Positions 37,001 to 48,471 of a stretch of 64,000 bases of DNA are shown in pieces. The stretch lies in assembly GCF_001039355.2 (NCBI RefSeq), contig NW_019775556.1:1-64000 (forward strand), written 5' to 3'. Origin of the DNA: Lingula anatina. Its lineage: Eukaryota; Brachiopoda; Lingulata; Lingulida; Lingulidae. Every line of letters begins with the position of its first letter. Position 1 is the stretch's first letter. The position numbers were made by a program, and so were the translations under genes. The notes beneath the pieces were generated by a model, which worked only from the letters and a program-made list of their open reading frames with translations, ran no database searches and had not been told where the DNA came from.

Positions 37001-38470
37001 TTTTTACTTTCCATGGCTTGACAATCACACGGAGTAGAACCACCCACCAGGTTATTGACTAAAGATCCCGAGGGAGGGATCTGACCCAGTGTAATAGGCA
37101 GGAGTAGTGCAAAAATGGTGAACAAAAGAAGTGCCATCTTTCTCTCAAGCCCACTGGACTTTGTTCATGTTCTGTAAGGGCCTTGACTGTATCAGTGTAA
37201 TTAAGCTCCTATCTGTGGGCAAACAGATGACTTTGTTTACATTCATTAACTGTGACCTCATCTCAAGGTATCAGGGTATCATATCTACAGGAATTACAAC
37301 CCACCATATTTACTCATTCCAAATGATTAAAACTACAAGGGGGATATTTTTTTAAAAAACATATAAAATGAAAAAATTTAAAAAGCCACTGCTGTCATGA
37401 TTTAAAATAATTTTTGAGCAATAATTGGAAATAGAATAATTTTAGTCATAAATGCTTTTTCTTTTGCATGTAGACTTAAATATTTACTGAGAGATAATAT
37501 ATTTTTGAAGTCAACCTAATAGAATGTATGATAATCTAAGATAAGATTAGAATTATCTATAATCTCATCATCTGAAGATATTAATCAAAAGAAATGGAAA
37601 TCTACAATGACTTTAAATTTCATATAAATAGGGCACTTAAAATAAAATAATTTTAAAGCCATCTCATGTAAGCCAAAGCAGTGGCTAAAGGATGCAGCAT
37701 TATAAGTGAACTGAAACACCTAAACCAAGGGACTTCTGATAGCAAAATGTAAGGATCATTTTTTGATGATTTCAAATAAGAACATTTTGTGAAGATCAAA
37801 AAAGTTTCACATACTGAAATGACTATGGCATACATATAAAAAAATTTATTCATGAATTCATCAAATACTTTTTCATGGCCACTTATAGATTATAACATAA
37901 TAGTTACTTCAATAAACTGAACTCTATCAGTTAAAATAAATCCTTTCATGATATTGACCTTGGTTCTTTCACATAAAACTGGACTATAAAAAAATAGCAC
38001 TGATAACAAATTAGTAACAACTATAATTTAATCAAACACCTTATAAAGTGCACTGGTTACTATTTGGGAGTGCATGGGCTTAAGCTTAAAATAATCAGGT
38101 GAAATGTCTTAAACTGTCACAAAGTGAACAGAAAAAAAAACAATTATTATAAAATTATAGAATGCAATACATGCAATTGTTATATGTGCTCTTGGAATGT
38201 GTGTACACTAATACTGTATGCTTCATTACTTACATGTTTTCCTCTTGTGTATTACTACCACATAAAACCATATTACACATCAAAATATTAAATTCAAAAC
38301 TGATATGGCATTTGACCCAATCATACAATACTTGCAATCACTATCCATGTGAAAAATGATTGTTAGTAAAAGTTTTCTTACATCTTGATATAAAAAAATT
38401 ATGCTATCAATCTATAGCAAAAATGTAATGGACTTTTTAACTTCTTACAGCATTTTTCATAACTTATTAC

Positions 38471-38510
<40 letters not shown>

Positions 38511-38901
38511 CTATTTATTTATTTATTTATGTTTTGACAATGCTTTTTTAAAGGTAAGTTTGTGGAAGCTGGGCCTGGGGAATATTTTAAGATATACAAT
38601 CATATGATCCCTAAAGGCCATGGCACTGGCTTGAACACGAATACTGGAAAATGGCACGTCAGTTTACAATTACCAATCACACTCTTTTACTAAAAACAAG
38701 ATGTTCTAGCATAAAACACGTTCTAGTAGAATCCTTGTGTGTCACTCTCACTCAGTGTCATATTGGATCATTTGCAGATACTAGTAATTTCTCTTGCTCA
38801 CGTTCTCTCTCTCTCTCTTTTGAATTCTATACGTCACAGTTCACTTACCCCTTCTTCCCCTTCCCTTTCCCCTTTCCTCCTTTCTTTGCTTTCTTGGGCA
38901 T
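28053..38901 (-). CDS. BBOF1: BBOF1 (CCDC176), basal body orientation factor, complete, 12 exons
   Basis: Coiled-coil protein of multiciliated cells that aligns and maintains basal bodies along the flow axis. Exons in transcript order: 38849-38901, 34873-34986, 34490-34613, 34157-34222, 33603-33746, 32676-32756, 32418-32488, 31969-32182, 31389-31660, 30463-30615, 28531-28713, 28053-28200. Total 1623 nt, 540 residues; human is 529. It starts MPKKAKKGGKGKGKG, a lysine/glycine-rich head like the human one. A long coiled coil follows (VWETKLNVLEASRQEYR, TIEVISFLKTKDQEKDE, MEQKFFEEK, VKRLARNILDQRTQIERFFL). The conserved C-terminal block has EYPKIRTFHKSENSTNSV and DLTWEQKEKVLRTLFAKMNG, both nearly identical to human. 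The C-terminal about 70 residues are poorly conserved. The donor after 31969 is GTTGGC, weak but the only one that keeps phase. First intron is 3.9 kb and hosts a lectin gene. Confidence 0.95.
29419..29518 (+). other. Orphan exon-like segment antisense to a BBOF1 intron
   Basis: 100 bp on the plus strand bounded by a pyrimidine-rich tract ending TAG and by a consensus donor (ATGG|GTAAGT). One frame is open throughout, 33 codons, beginning LKAKELAQMELKNYKMGFIS. No partner exon was recognised on this strand and no family is suggested. Confidence 0.3.
33833..34005. mobile_element. MITE, 173 bp, with 15-bp perfect terminal inverted repeats
   Basis: Begins CAGGCCCGTAGCCAG and ends with its exact reverse complement at 33991-34005, inside a TA-rich run on both sides (TA target preference). 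The interior has a diverged internal repeat around tggacctttt and G- or C-rich runs. Non-autonomous, no ORF. It sits in a BBOF1 intron. Confidence 0.9.
36009..37137 (-). CDS. Secreted C-type lectin, complete, 3 exons, nested in BBOF1 intron 1
   Basis: Exons in transcript order: 36867-37137, 36460-36645, 36009-36247; 696 nt, 231 residues. Residues 1-18 form a signal peptide (MALLLFTIFALLLPITLG). A linker with a CDC pair and a helical, possibly oligomerising segment of about 65 residues follows. The rest is a C-type lectin domain: CPGGF...SCYKF, AWNEADRECGEYGARLVAIE, FWTSAHDVG, NPDNG, EEDCVLL, FYWNDVEC, GYICE. The WND motif and NPD (in the place of EPN/QPD) suggest Ca2+-dependent sugar binding, but specificity cannot be called. 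Length and layout resemble perlucin-like and haemolymph lectins of molluscs. It has its own start and stop and lies on the same strand as BBOF1, so it is a separate gene and not BBOF1 exons. Confidence 0.9.
38471..38532. repeat. (ATT)n then (TTTA)n microsatellite
   Basis: About 12 ATT units followed by several ATTT units in BBOF1 intron 1. A comparable TTTA run is at 39945-39978. Confidence 0.95.
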
Positions 38902-39943
38902 GTTTGTTGATTATATCATACTTATATCATATATTATAAAAATTCCCGAAAAAGATTGTAAAATGTGAAACGAGAAGCAGTTGTGCTTCCCTTGTTGCTA
39001 TCGTGACCGACTAAACGATAGATGGCCACTCAAGATGAGCCCATTTCAGTGGCAGCAGTTTGGCCCTCTTGTAGCGCCCTCTAGTGCGCGTCATTCACTT
39101 GCTGACCTCAATATATATTTACCTGACTTGGCCTACTTTAACTGCACAGAATTGTCCTGCAGTTGTGTGGTTTTGCCTAAAGAACAGACAAAAATTATTT
39201 AGAACAGACAAAAGAACCAAAACTGGTATTAACGTCATTAAAGTTGCAGCGGAGAATTCCAAACACGTCAGAAAGGAGTCTTATCTGTCTACGGGTATAT
39301 AGCTGTGTATGACATGCATGTAAAGAGTGGTTGTCCAGGTAATAACTATATAGGTATAATAACCAAGTTAAAAATATGACGAATTTATAGGTGTGTTTTA
39401 GAAAGTCTTTTAAATTAATATGCAGTAACTGTTTGGTATGGGCGTGCAACTGTAGAGGATAAAAACCAACTAGAAAAATTGTTGAAATGGCAATTAAATA
39501 ATGTACAGTAATTGGAACGGATCTCACCCCATGCATTCCACTTAACTCGACCGGGTTAAAAATAAAACAGCTTCTGCCATGACTGATACTACTCATCCAG
39601 CTCATACCTTATTCAAATTTTTACCCAGTAACTTGAGGCTTAGATTTTTTGGTTATTAAGCGATTTTTATCTAGCTTTTATTCTTGAGCAGTAACTCTTT
39701 TTAACACAAATACTTAATTTCATTTTAGTACATTTAAATAGTTTTATTTAACAATGGTGCTATTACAGGGCAAAAGATTCCCGATTTTATATGTTTATAT
39801 TTTATTGGTTTAATAAAATTATCATTATCTATCATATTTATCAATAATTAATAAAATGAATTGATGCTCATATAAAATTAAGATAATATGCAAAATATTT
39901 GAACATACCAATTGGAGAGTAGGGGAATTTGCCAGTTAATTTG

Positions 39944-39979
<36 letters not shown>

Positions 39980-40342
39980 TTGATAAATGCATGAATTTGA
40001 TCAGTATACTGGCCATTTGGTCAGTATACTGTGGACTTGGTCTAGTCAGGGCCAGTTGGTAAAATCCCATGCAAAGAGTCTAATAACTTTTGTACCTTGG
40101 TCTATGGATATTTAAAAATGGGAGTGATCGAGCTGTCCAATATTTCTGTGGTAACTACAGGAATACATTTCATTTCCAGGAATCTAATATTTAAAAGTAC
40201 TCCATCGAACTACTTAAAAAAACATACACACTTCTGCCTTTCTTAAATATTGGAATCGGAGCATGTTATATATCATTAGTAAATGCTATTATGTTTTACA
40301 GGTCAGCATTCGGGTAGGACGTCACAATAATATTGGAGGGAA
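38902..40342. promoter_or_regulatory. Head-to-head intergenic region of BBOF1 and ENTPD5/6
   Basis: Separates the BBOF1 start codon (minus) from the ENTPD start codon (plus). An AG acceptor at about 40302 (tgttttacag) just ahead of the ENTPD ATG suggests its 5' UTR is spliced from a non-coding exon nearer 39 kb, so the real promoter distance may be only a few hundred bp. The section 38990-39100 is richer in GC and CpG than its surroundings. No other coding exon is seen. Confidence 0.6.
38994..39007 (+). promoter_or_regulatory. RFX X-box-like site upstream of BBOF1
   Basis: GTTGCTATCGTGAC fits the degenerate ciliary X-box RYYNYYWWRRNRRY at 13 of 14 positions. It lies about 95 bp upstream of the BBOF1 start codon, the usual distance for X-boxes of ciliary genes. 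Prediction from sequence only. Confidence 0.45.
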
Positions 40343-43300
40343 ATGTACACTGTAAAAATTCGTCCCCAAAACATCATGAGAGAGGAACATAGGAGCCGAA
40401 TGTATGGCTTTTCTGCCGTTGTGATAGTTATATTATTTATTTTGTTCACAACCACATATTTCTCACGACCAGCTAGCCAAAAATTTGGACTGTTTAAATT
40501 CTATACACCAAATAAAGACAATGAATTTGCAGCCATTATATTTGATGCGGGAAGCACAGGAAGCAGACTTCATGTGTATCACTTTGCCAAAGGAGGAAGT
40601 CCTGGTAAGTAACATTGATTACATCATGGTCATCTACCAGTCAATTTTGATGTGAGATATGCGGATCACTGGCCATATTTTGCTATGTAGTTCAGTTCTG
40701 TGCCAGTCTTGACAAATAAAATTTATCTTTCTAATTTAATATTTTTTGTTCTCAGAAAGGGGTTGAGTAGTATTTAAAATGTGAAATCTTTTAGACATTC
40801 CTTTTTTATACCCCGAACCAAAAAGATAACACCTGATCACAGATGATTTAAAATTATTTTAAAATGTAAAATCTTTTTTTAGGTTCATTACCCAAATTGC
40901 TAAGTGAAAAATTTGAGAGCATCAAACCAGGTTTATCATCATATGCAGAGGATCCAGTGAAGGTATTCTTATCAATATTACCTTGTGAAGAATTAAAATA
41001 ATAAAGTAGTTTTAATAAAAATTAAGGTATAACGTATAAAAATGCTGATGTAAAGCTATTTGTGCATGCATCAGAAAATGTACAAGAAGCTGAATTGTGC
41101 ATTTACTCTGTCTTGACAGGAAAAATGTTAAGGTTGTAGTTGAAAGAATAAATCTGTAAACTATCAAGAAGTCGCATATCATTTAGAGTTATATTAATGT
41201 ATTAACAGGGTGCTAATAGTTTAGCTCCACTGTTGGATATGGCAAAGAAGGATGTGCCTGAAGAACAGTGGAGTAGTACTCCTATAGCTTTAATGGCCAC
41301 TGCTGGGTTAAGACTTCTCCCGTTACCCAAGTCCAATGCATTATTATCAGAGGTGAGTGTTTTATACCAGGTTTTTTTTTTGAATTTGTTACTTGTTAGT
41401 GTTACATACAGTGTTTATACTTTATTTTTTGTAATGAACATCCAGTGGAGTAGATCTTGAAACTTATTCATGGGCGGATTGATGCCAACTTCTGGGTCTT
41501 CCGGTGTACTGTCAGATTTCCAAACCTACATTGATGGGTCTCTAATGGACTCAGGGTAGCTTAAATCCACTTGCCCTAAATGTTTAAAGATAAAATATGT
41601 CACTCTTGTCTGTAATATTTCATACTAACTGTATTTATTTTTCAAAGTAATACTTCGTTGAATGTTCACAGAATTCTGCAAGAGTAAATTCTGGATTGCT
41701 CACAAGTTCACAATTTGTTTGACTCAAGTCTTGGGGATCTTATCTTGTTGGCATGGGTGAACTGTAGACTTTGGCTGCAGTAAGATGCAGATGTCAACAT
41801 GGAAAGCCTCCAGGGCTGGTGTTACTATAGAACTTGATATGAGCCCAAGAGCTGAGCTAGCTAAACTGAACGACTGAAAAAATTTGATCTGTTTCAACTC
41901 TGAAATAATGTAACCTTTGGTGTAACATTTCCTTTTGTTTTCATTAAATAGGAGATATTATATATTTTATAAAAGTGGATGCCTATTGATTTAATATTGT
42001 GCTTATGTTGACTTAAATTTTGGTCTTTATATTTGGACCAATTATTTTTGTTAGACCAGGCCCTGGCTTGAGTCCATGAGGCTAGTTGTTATTTTAGTCA
42101 CTACATAGTGAATGATGAACACATTTTTTTCTGTTTTTTAGCAGGTTTTATTCTTCTGATTTACACATTTAGCAAAATAAATAAAATGGTGATGCTTTTT
42201 TTTAGTTGTTTGCTGTTTAACTTATCATTTAGTCTTATCTAAACTTACCTATGAAATTGAGAAAAAAAAGAAAATCTAGTCTAATGTCTTTAATTTATAG
42301 GTTACCAAATTATTTAAAAGCTATCCTTTCAAATTGGGAGAGAAAGGAATATCAATTATGGATGGGACAGATGAAGGTAGGACAGTATGAACCATACACA
42401 TAAAATTGTTTGATGATTATTTTAAATATTAACCTTTTTTAATTCTATATTTCCATTTTATTTTATTTTTAATACCAATTCATTTTTAACATTTGACAAT
42501 TATATATGGACAGTTACAGAAAATTGGTAAAATTTGGAGATTGTTGTGTTAAGTTGTAGGTATTGTTTAAATGGTATTTAGATTTGATCATCACAACAGG
42601 TATTAATCCTTTGAATATGTATGTTTGGAATTGTTAAATTTTTACTAATTCTTTAATTTCAGGCATTTACAGCTGGTTAACTCTCAATTTCTTGAATGGT
42701 AAGTTAACAATATCATTAAATTCGTTTCAAAAATCATTTTTATTTATACACTTTACATTGTATTCTGACAGTTTTTTTTCTTCTTTACCTCCGCAACCCA
42801 ATTAGTGAAAGGGAGTGAAATCCCCTAAAGGATAATTACATGTTAGGACCAGAGGGACTTGTGCTGTACAGCTAACTGTTTCACTTGATGTGATAAAATA
42901 AGGAGTCGCACTTAAGTCATTTTAATTAATGATTTTGGCATTGGGTTTCTGATTGCATAAGAATTAGTACATGTGTCTGTATATCAGGATTGTTATGGCT
43001 TCCTGTTGCCCTTTCAGGTGGAATACTGGGGGCTAATAGGTCCTCAGGTGCTCTAGACCTGGGCGGGGGCTCCACACAAATCACTTTTATACCCTCGGAA
43101 AAGGTGAGTATTTTGTTTCTGTTAAAGTGATCATAAATTCCTGGATGTTTTTTACAATTAAACATGTATTTCATTGATCTAAAGAAATGATATATGAAAA
43201 GTAGATATTTATGGATTTCAGTACTGATGCATTTCAGTCTCTAGACTAAATAATAGCAATTATGCCTTCTTTGTTTATAGGAAACTGTAGAAAAAGCACC

Positions 43301-45693
43301 AAAGGAATATTTGAAAAATATTGACGTCTTTGGGAAAAAGTTTGATCTTTATACTCACAGGTAAGATGTGCTAAGATGCGCTAATTGAAACACCATTCTT
43401 ATTCATATTAAAATATAACTTGTCTCTACTTAAGCATTTAGCATGAATTGACAGCCACCCAATTTATCATATAATGATAAAAAATTCTGTTGCGTTTGTC
43501 TGGTTAATAAGAATTGTGTGCACATTGCTTTCGAATAGCTACCTTGGTCTGGGAATGATGTCAGCAAGATTTTCATTGCTAGGAGGAACTGAAGGCCCTA
43601 TTCCAAAGGAAGGTCAATAGAATTTTTATTTATTGTTTTTTATTCTTGTGTTGTAAAGATCAGCATTTTATAGAAAAAATGTACATTGGATTGTCCCATT
43701 GTAGGATAATAAAGGACTAAGAAGGCTATGAGCTGTAATTTTCAGTAATTGCTTTCAATATTGACAAATTTTGTTCAGTAATTATTATATAGTCATGTCA
43801 AAATGCAATAGATAAGCACCTGAGAACAATAAATCATACTTTTTCAGCTCCAGAATTTGATCATACATCTTTGATATTTGTGAAGATAATTTTACAGGTC
43901 GACCTGTTGAAGAAACTATGCTGGATTCTGTGTGTTTTCCTCCTGGTAAAGAAGAAAATTGGGTCTTTGGTGGTCAAAAATATGTTGTCAAGTATGTATT
44001 TAAGCTTGTGGAATATTTTTGTTAAAAATCTTATTAGAGTAACAGTGTTTAATAGGTTTTAAAAGTTTTTAGCTTTTTTTATGTGCCCTTTTAGCAAGAT
44101 CTTACCAGCTGACACTGGATATTTCTTAGATTTTTATGATATACCCATCTTATAATTTTCAGGAATTCAGGCAAAAAGTTTGGATTTAAAGATTGCTTCA
44201 CTTTGGCTGAGGCATTAGTCAACAGTACTGTGCAAAAACCAGTGGAAATATCAAGGAAGACATTTTATGCATTTTCTTATTATTATGATAGAGCAGTGGA
44301 GGCAAAGCTTATAGGTTAGTATAGTAAGGTTGGTTTTAGGGACAGTCTTGGATTTCAGACACAAAAATTTTCCAGTATTTACAACTGCAGTATTTAGTGT
44401 ATATAAAAATCTGCAAAAGCCAAAATGAATTCAAATATTACTGTGCTGTTGCCTCTTTTTCAGCCACCCCAAAAAATGAATACTAAGGTCAAATATGACT
44501 TCTTCAGTTCTATTTTTTTGATAGTCATTCATTGTGAAGGAAATCAGATTTGGGGTACAAAGATAATAAAATAAAATAATAAATAAGTTAAATGAAGCAT
44601 TTTAACTTGATATACCATTTCAGAAGAGACTGGTGGCACAATAAAAGTGGAACAGTTTGAAAAGGCTGCCAGTATAGGTATGTTTTTGTGTGCTGTGACC
44701 AATAACTCGGTATCTGTCTTCTAGGATTTTAATATTTACTGAACATCTTTAACTTAAAAAAAAAAGGTAGATATTTTATACCATTTTATTGATGGTGCTT
44801 GATAAACATTTTCAAAGCATTTTTTAGTTTACATTGTAAACACTGTGTTTGGATTACGTAGTTTCTGGTTTCTGTTGATCTATGTAGTGTTCAGTTACCA
44901 TTTGACTTCAGTTGATGTCTGTGTCGTACAGCTTGAGGTACTATTATTAATGGGAGTAATCTGAAATATTCTTTGTATCTAATTGTGTATAACTTTACAC
45001 AGTGCTGGAAACTTTTTTTTTTTTGGGGGGGGGGGGTTACCTAAGTTGATTTCCATTAAAAAGTGCAAATATTGTAGACATGAAGTAGGCATGTTTTGTA
45101 ATCAAATGCAAGAATAAAGAGAAACTTTCTAAATAGGTCTGCTACCCTAGCATAATGGCTGGTGGGTGAGGGGCATTTCTCAAAGATGTGTAAATTATAG
45201 CAAAATTTGATTCGATACTATTTCTTGCAGCTTGTAGTAGCAGAGAGAATTCGGAGCGTCTGGGAGGTGTTTTCCAATGTGTGGATTTGACCTTTATCTC
45301 AGCATTACTGCAAAAAGGATATGGCTTCCATAGCGATACAAGTCTCATTGTAAGTTATACATTATCTTTGTTTTTGCTGTCTGAAATATTTATTGTTCAC
45401 AGTATGTCGGATGCTTGTGGTAACACTAAATTAATTGTGTACTATCAACTTCTGACATTTTCAGTCTTCATCTGTGTTATTGTATATTTTGAGGGAACCA
45501 TTTTATAGGCAAGAAATTTATGTTAGTTCTGTTTAAAGACAAAACATGAAAAATCATTTGTTCTTGTACATATATCATGAAGTATATTTTGTTTATTTTT
45601 GTGTTCCAGCTCCAAAAGAAAATCAATGATGTAGAAATCACGTGGGGGCTAGGAGCAGCATTCCCATTAATAAAAAAACAAATGGACAGCTGA
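40343..45693 (+). CDS. Ectonucleoside triphosphate diphosphohydrolase, ENTPD5/6 group, 13 coding exons
   Basis: GDA1/CD39 family enzyme that hydrolyses nucleoside diphosphates (UDP, GDP) in the ER/Golgi lumen or outside the cell. Exons: 40343-40604, 40883-40962, 41209-41352, 42301-42376, 42663-42698, 43018-43103, 43281-43360, 43539-43612, 43898-43991, 44163-44314, 44624-44677, 45231-45349, 45610-45693; 1341 nt, 446 residues (human ENTPD5 428, ENTPD6 484). One N-terminal membrane segment (residues about 20-42, FSAVVIVILFILFTTTYF) with no C-terminal one, so type II or cleaved. Apyrase conserved regions: DAGSTGSR (ACR1), ATAGLRLLP (ACR2), MDGTDEGIYSW (ACR3, with the catalytic Glu), LDLGGGSTQITF (ACR4), FYAFSYYYDRAVE (ACR5 region). 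Donor after 43612 is GTCAAT, non-consensus but phase-consistent. The pairing with BBOF1 favours ENTPD5 orthology; the N-terminal anchor is also compatible with ENTPD6. Confidence 0.93.
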
Positions 45694-48416
45694 TAGATGT
45701 GCATTGTTATAGCCACTATTTTATTTATTTGCATAAGTTTGCTTGCCTTGTTTTTTATCTTGAAACTCTAATGTATGACACGTAGATTTCCTCTTAAAGC
45801 ATGGGTCTGTGTAATTTAAAAAGTCAGAAATTTTTTCTTAGTTGAAAAAAAATGGCATTTGGTACATATCTAGGGCCAATCTGTGACCATTATTTAAGGT
45901 ATCCTACCTAGGGTAATTGCACCAAATCAAATTTTCCTGCCAGTCATTGCTGGACCAATCCCTGCACTTGGATTTAATGTTTTGTTCCATTTTTATAAAT
46001 CATTTAGTTCTTAGTGTTTCCAATAACATTTTGACTGCCATCCACATTCCTGATATTCATAAGATACATAGTACCTAGCAGACTTGATTTGATTTCTGGC
46101 ATTAATTGCAAGATGTCAAAACTTGGACCTTTCAAGGTGCTAAGACTCATTAATTTAAGGGATTTTATCATATTTCAAGTTTAAAATGGGGTGGTGGGGG
46201 GGGGGGGGAGTGAGAGTGTCACTGTCAGAGAAAGTGTCATTGTGCAGGATGGAAGTATGACTTGGGAACATTTCCACCATGTGAAGGGCACCTTTAATTC
46301 TAAGATTTGGGACACTGTTTTGGGAAAGGTAGCATAAAGCACTTGGCAAACTTCACGATGTTTTAATTAATAGGCTACGTAACATTGGGGTATTGGTTTT
46401 TTTTTAATAGAATAAGTAAGTGTTAGCAGATTTGGGCATTATACGTAATTTTATGATATATATATTTATTGAATTATTGCTGGAATACTTCTGAGACGAA
46501 TATATATTTTTACAAACATGCTTTATGCAATATTGTTTCAGTCTCTTAAGTCTTGCAACTGCCAGTGGTGGGTTTTTAAGGTATAAAGCTTTGGTACTCA
46601 AGTTGCTTACTGAGTGGGAGGTTTGGTTTGTCTTGTTCTTGTAATGATTTTCACGTACATTCCAGTTTGGTAAATTATTATTGTTAGCAATTTATTTCAG
46701 AGGTATTGCTCTGACATTCTGTGATAAAAGAAAACTCAGCAATTAATTGATGATAAAGTGGAGTTGATTAAATAAACCAGTTAAAATTAATTTGTCTTAT
46801 GTCAGGTTTTAGGTAAACTGTAGTGTTGTAAAGATAAAAGGATTTCCAGCTGAATGTAGTTTTAAGAAACCATGATGCAATGGCTCTAATATTCTCCGTG
46901 TTTTTATGACATATTTAAATGCTAGTTTTATTATCATTTTTATTGTCATAAATTATAAGTTTATTGAAACATACATTAAGAAATGTGTTCCGTGAGATTT
47001 TTACATGCAAGTAAAACATGTTCTAAGATATCTCCAAGTTGTGCGTGGTATGCTTGGTCTCAGCATTGTTTTTAAGTGGATAGGATTTCTTTTCCATTTT
47101 TCATCATATGATAACTAGTGGAGTATTTTAATTGAAGTTGACTGCTACTTATGATTTACAGTGGGTAACAGTAGACTAGGGATTTTTAGTCTTTAGTCTT
47201 AGGGCCCATTCCCAATGAAACTATCGTGCTATGTAGATTACTCCAACTCCACAGGATCTCTGGCTGAATGGTCAAGTATTGGGATATAATTGTGTCACTT
47301 ATGTTTTTTTTTAAACCAAAAACTGTAAATACAGGGCAATAAAGTTATTGTTTCCAAGATTTTGTTAACAACTTGGATTTGATAACAGAACTTAGGCTGA
47401 AATATGTTCAGGTCTCAGTCTTGGTCCATTTAATTGACCTAAAGTTTTCAAATTGGTTCACAAGTCCAGCTGCCTACACCCAACAAAACTAAACGAAACA
47501 AAATGGCCAATAAAGAACATTTACAGAAATAGTCAATAAGGTGACCTTTGATATCCTTTCAAACCATCTCCATGATTACAAGTGTTATTTGTGTTTATAG
47601 ATTTTGGTAAAAGAAGTGTAAAATAATATTTAAGACCGTTACCCACACTAAATGTGCCAATTTTTTGTAACTTGTTAGTAAAAAGCATATCTCTTTTTGG
47701 CCATTTTAAATGGACAATGTCATCTGCTGAGCAGTACCCACTAGCCCTTTCCTAGCTTTTCTTTTCTTTATATGACAGTAATGGTTAGGTTACAAGAGAG
47801 GATGCATTATTTCGACTTCTACTAGCTAGCCAACTCGCTGCACCGATAGGAAATTAAGTTCCAATCTAAGTGTTGAAATCATGGCATGATGCTAAGGAAT
47901 ATGAAGTTACTGGACCCAAAATTAATAACTATGGGACGTTTGGGGTTTAAAACACTCCTTATATTTTACACTTGCATAAATGGAATAGCATGTTCATTTC
48001 TGAATGCATTTTCCAGCCAGACAATTTGGATTAAAATGCACACTTTTCATTAACAGTATAAAAACCAACTACTGAAAATTCAATATTTTTTTATTTTCAA
48101 CTAAAACAGCCAATGATACAGAAATATCTATATAGCTTTCAAAGCCATGATCCATCAACATGTAATGTTATGGATACTAATTGTATAATTTACATATCCA
48201 CATCAGTAAATTGAATGCAACAAACACATAGCACTCCGTCTGCCTTGTTGACGCTACAAGGACTTGATACATAAATATGCAAATATCTAGTTTAATTCAC
48301 TTACACACTTAACATGATATAAGACTCGGCACAATACACAACAAATGTAAGTGTCAGTGTGCATTACGAGGAACACCATCTTGAGACAACAACCATCTGC
48401 TTTTAAAGAAATGATT

Positions 48417-48471
<55 letters not shown>

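Noticed and set aside
36009-37137. Lectin exons as part of BBOF1
   Set aside because: They have their own ATG, signal peptide and stop. BBOF1 exon 1 ends in phase 2 and joins exactly to 34986 to give the conserved Lys-rich head.
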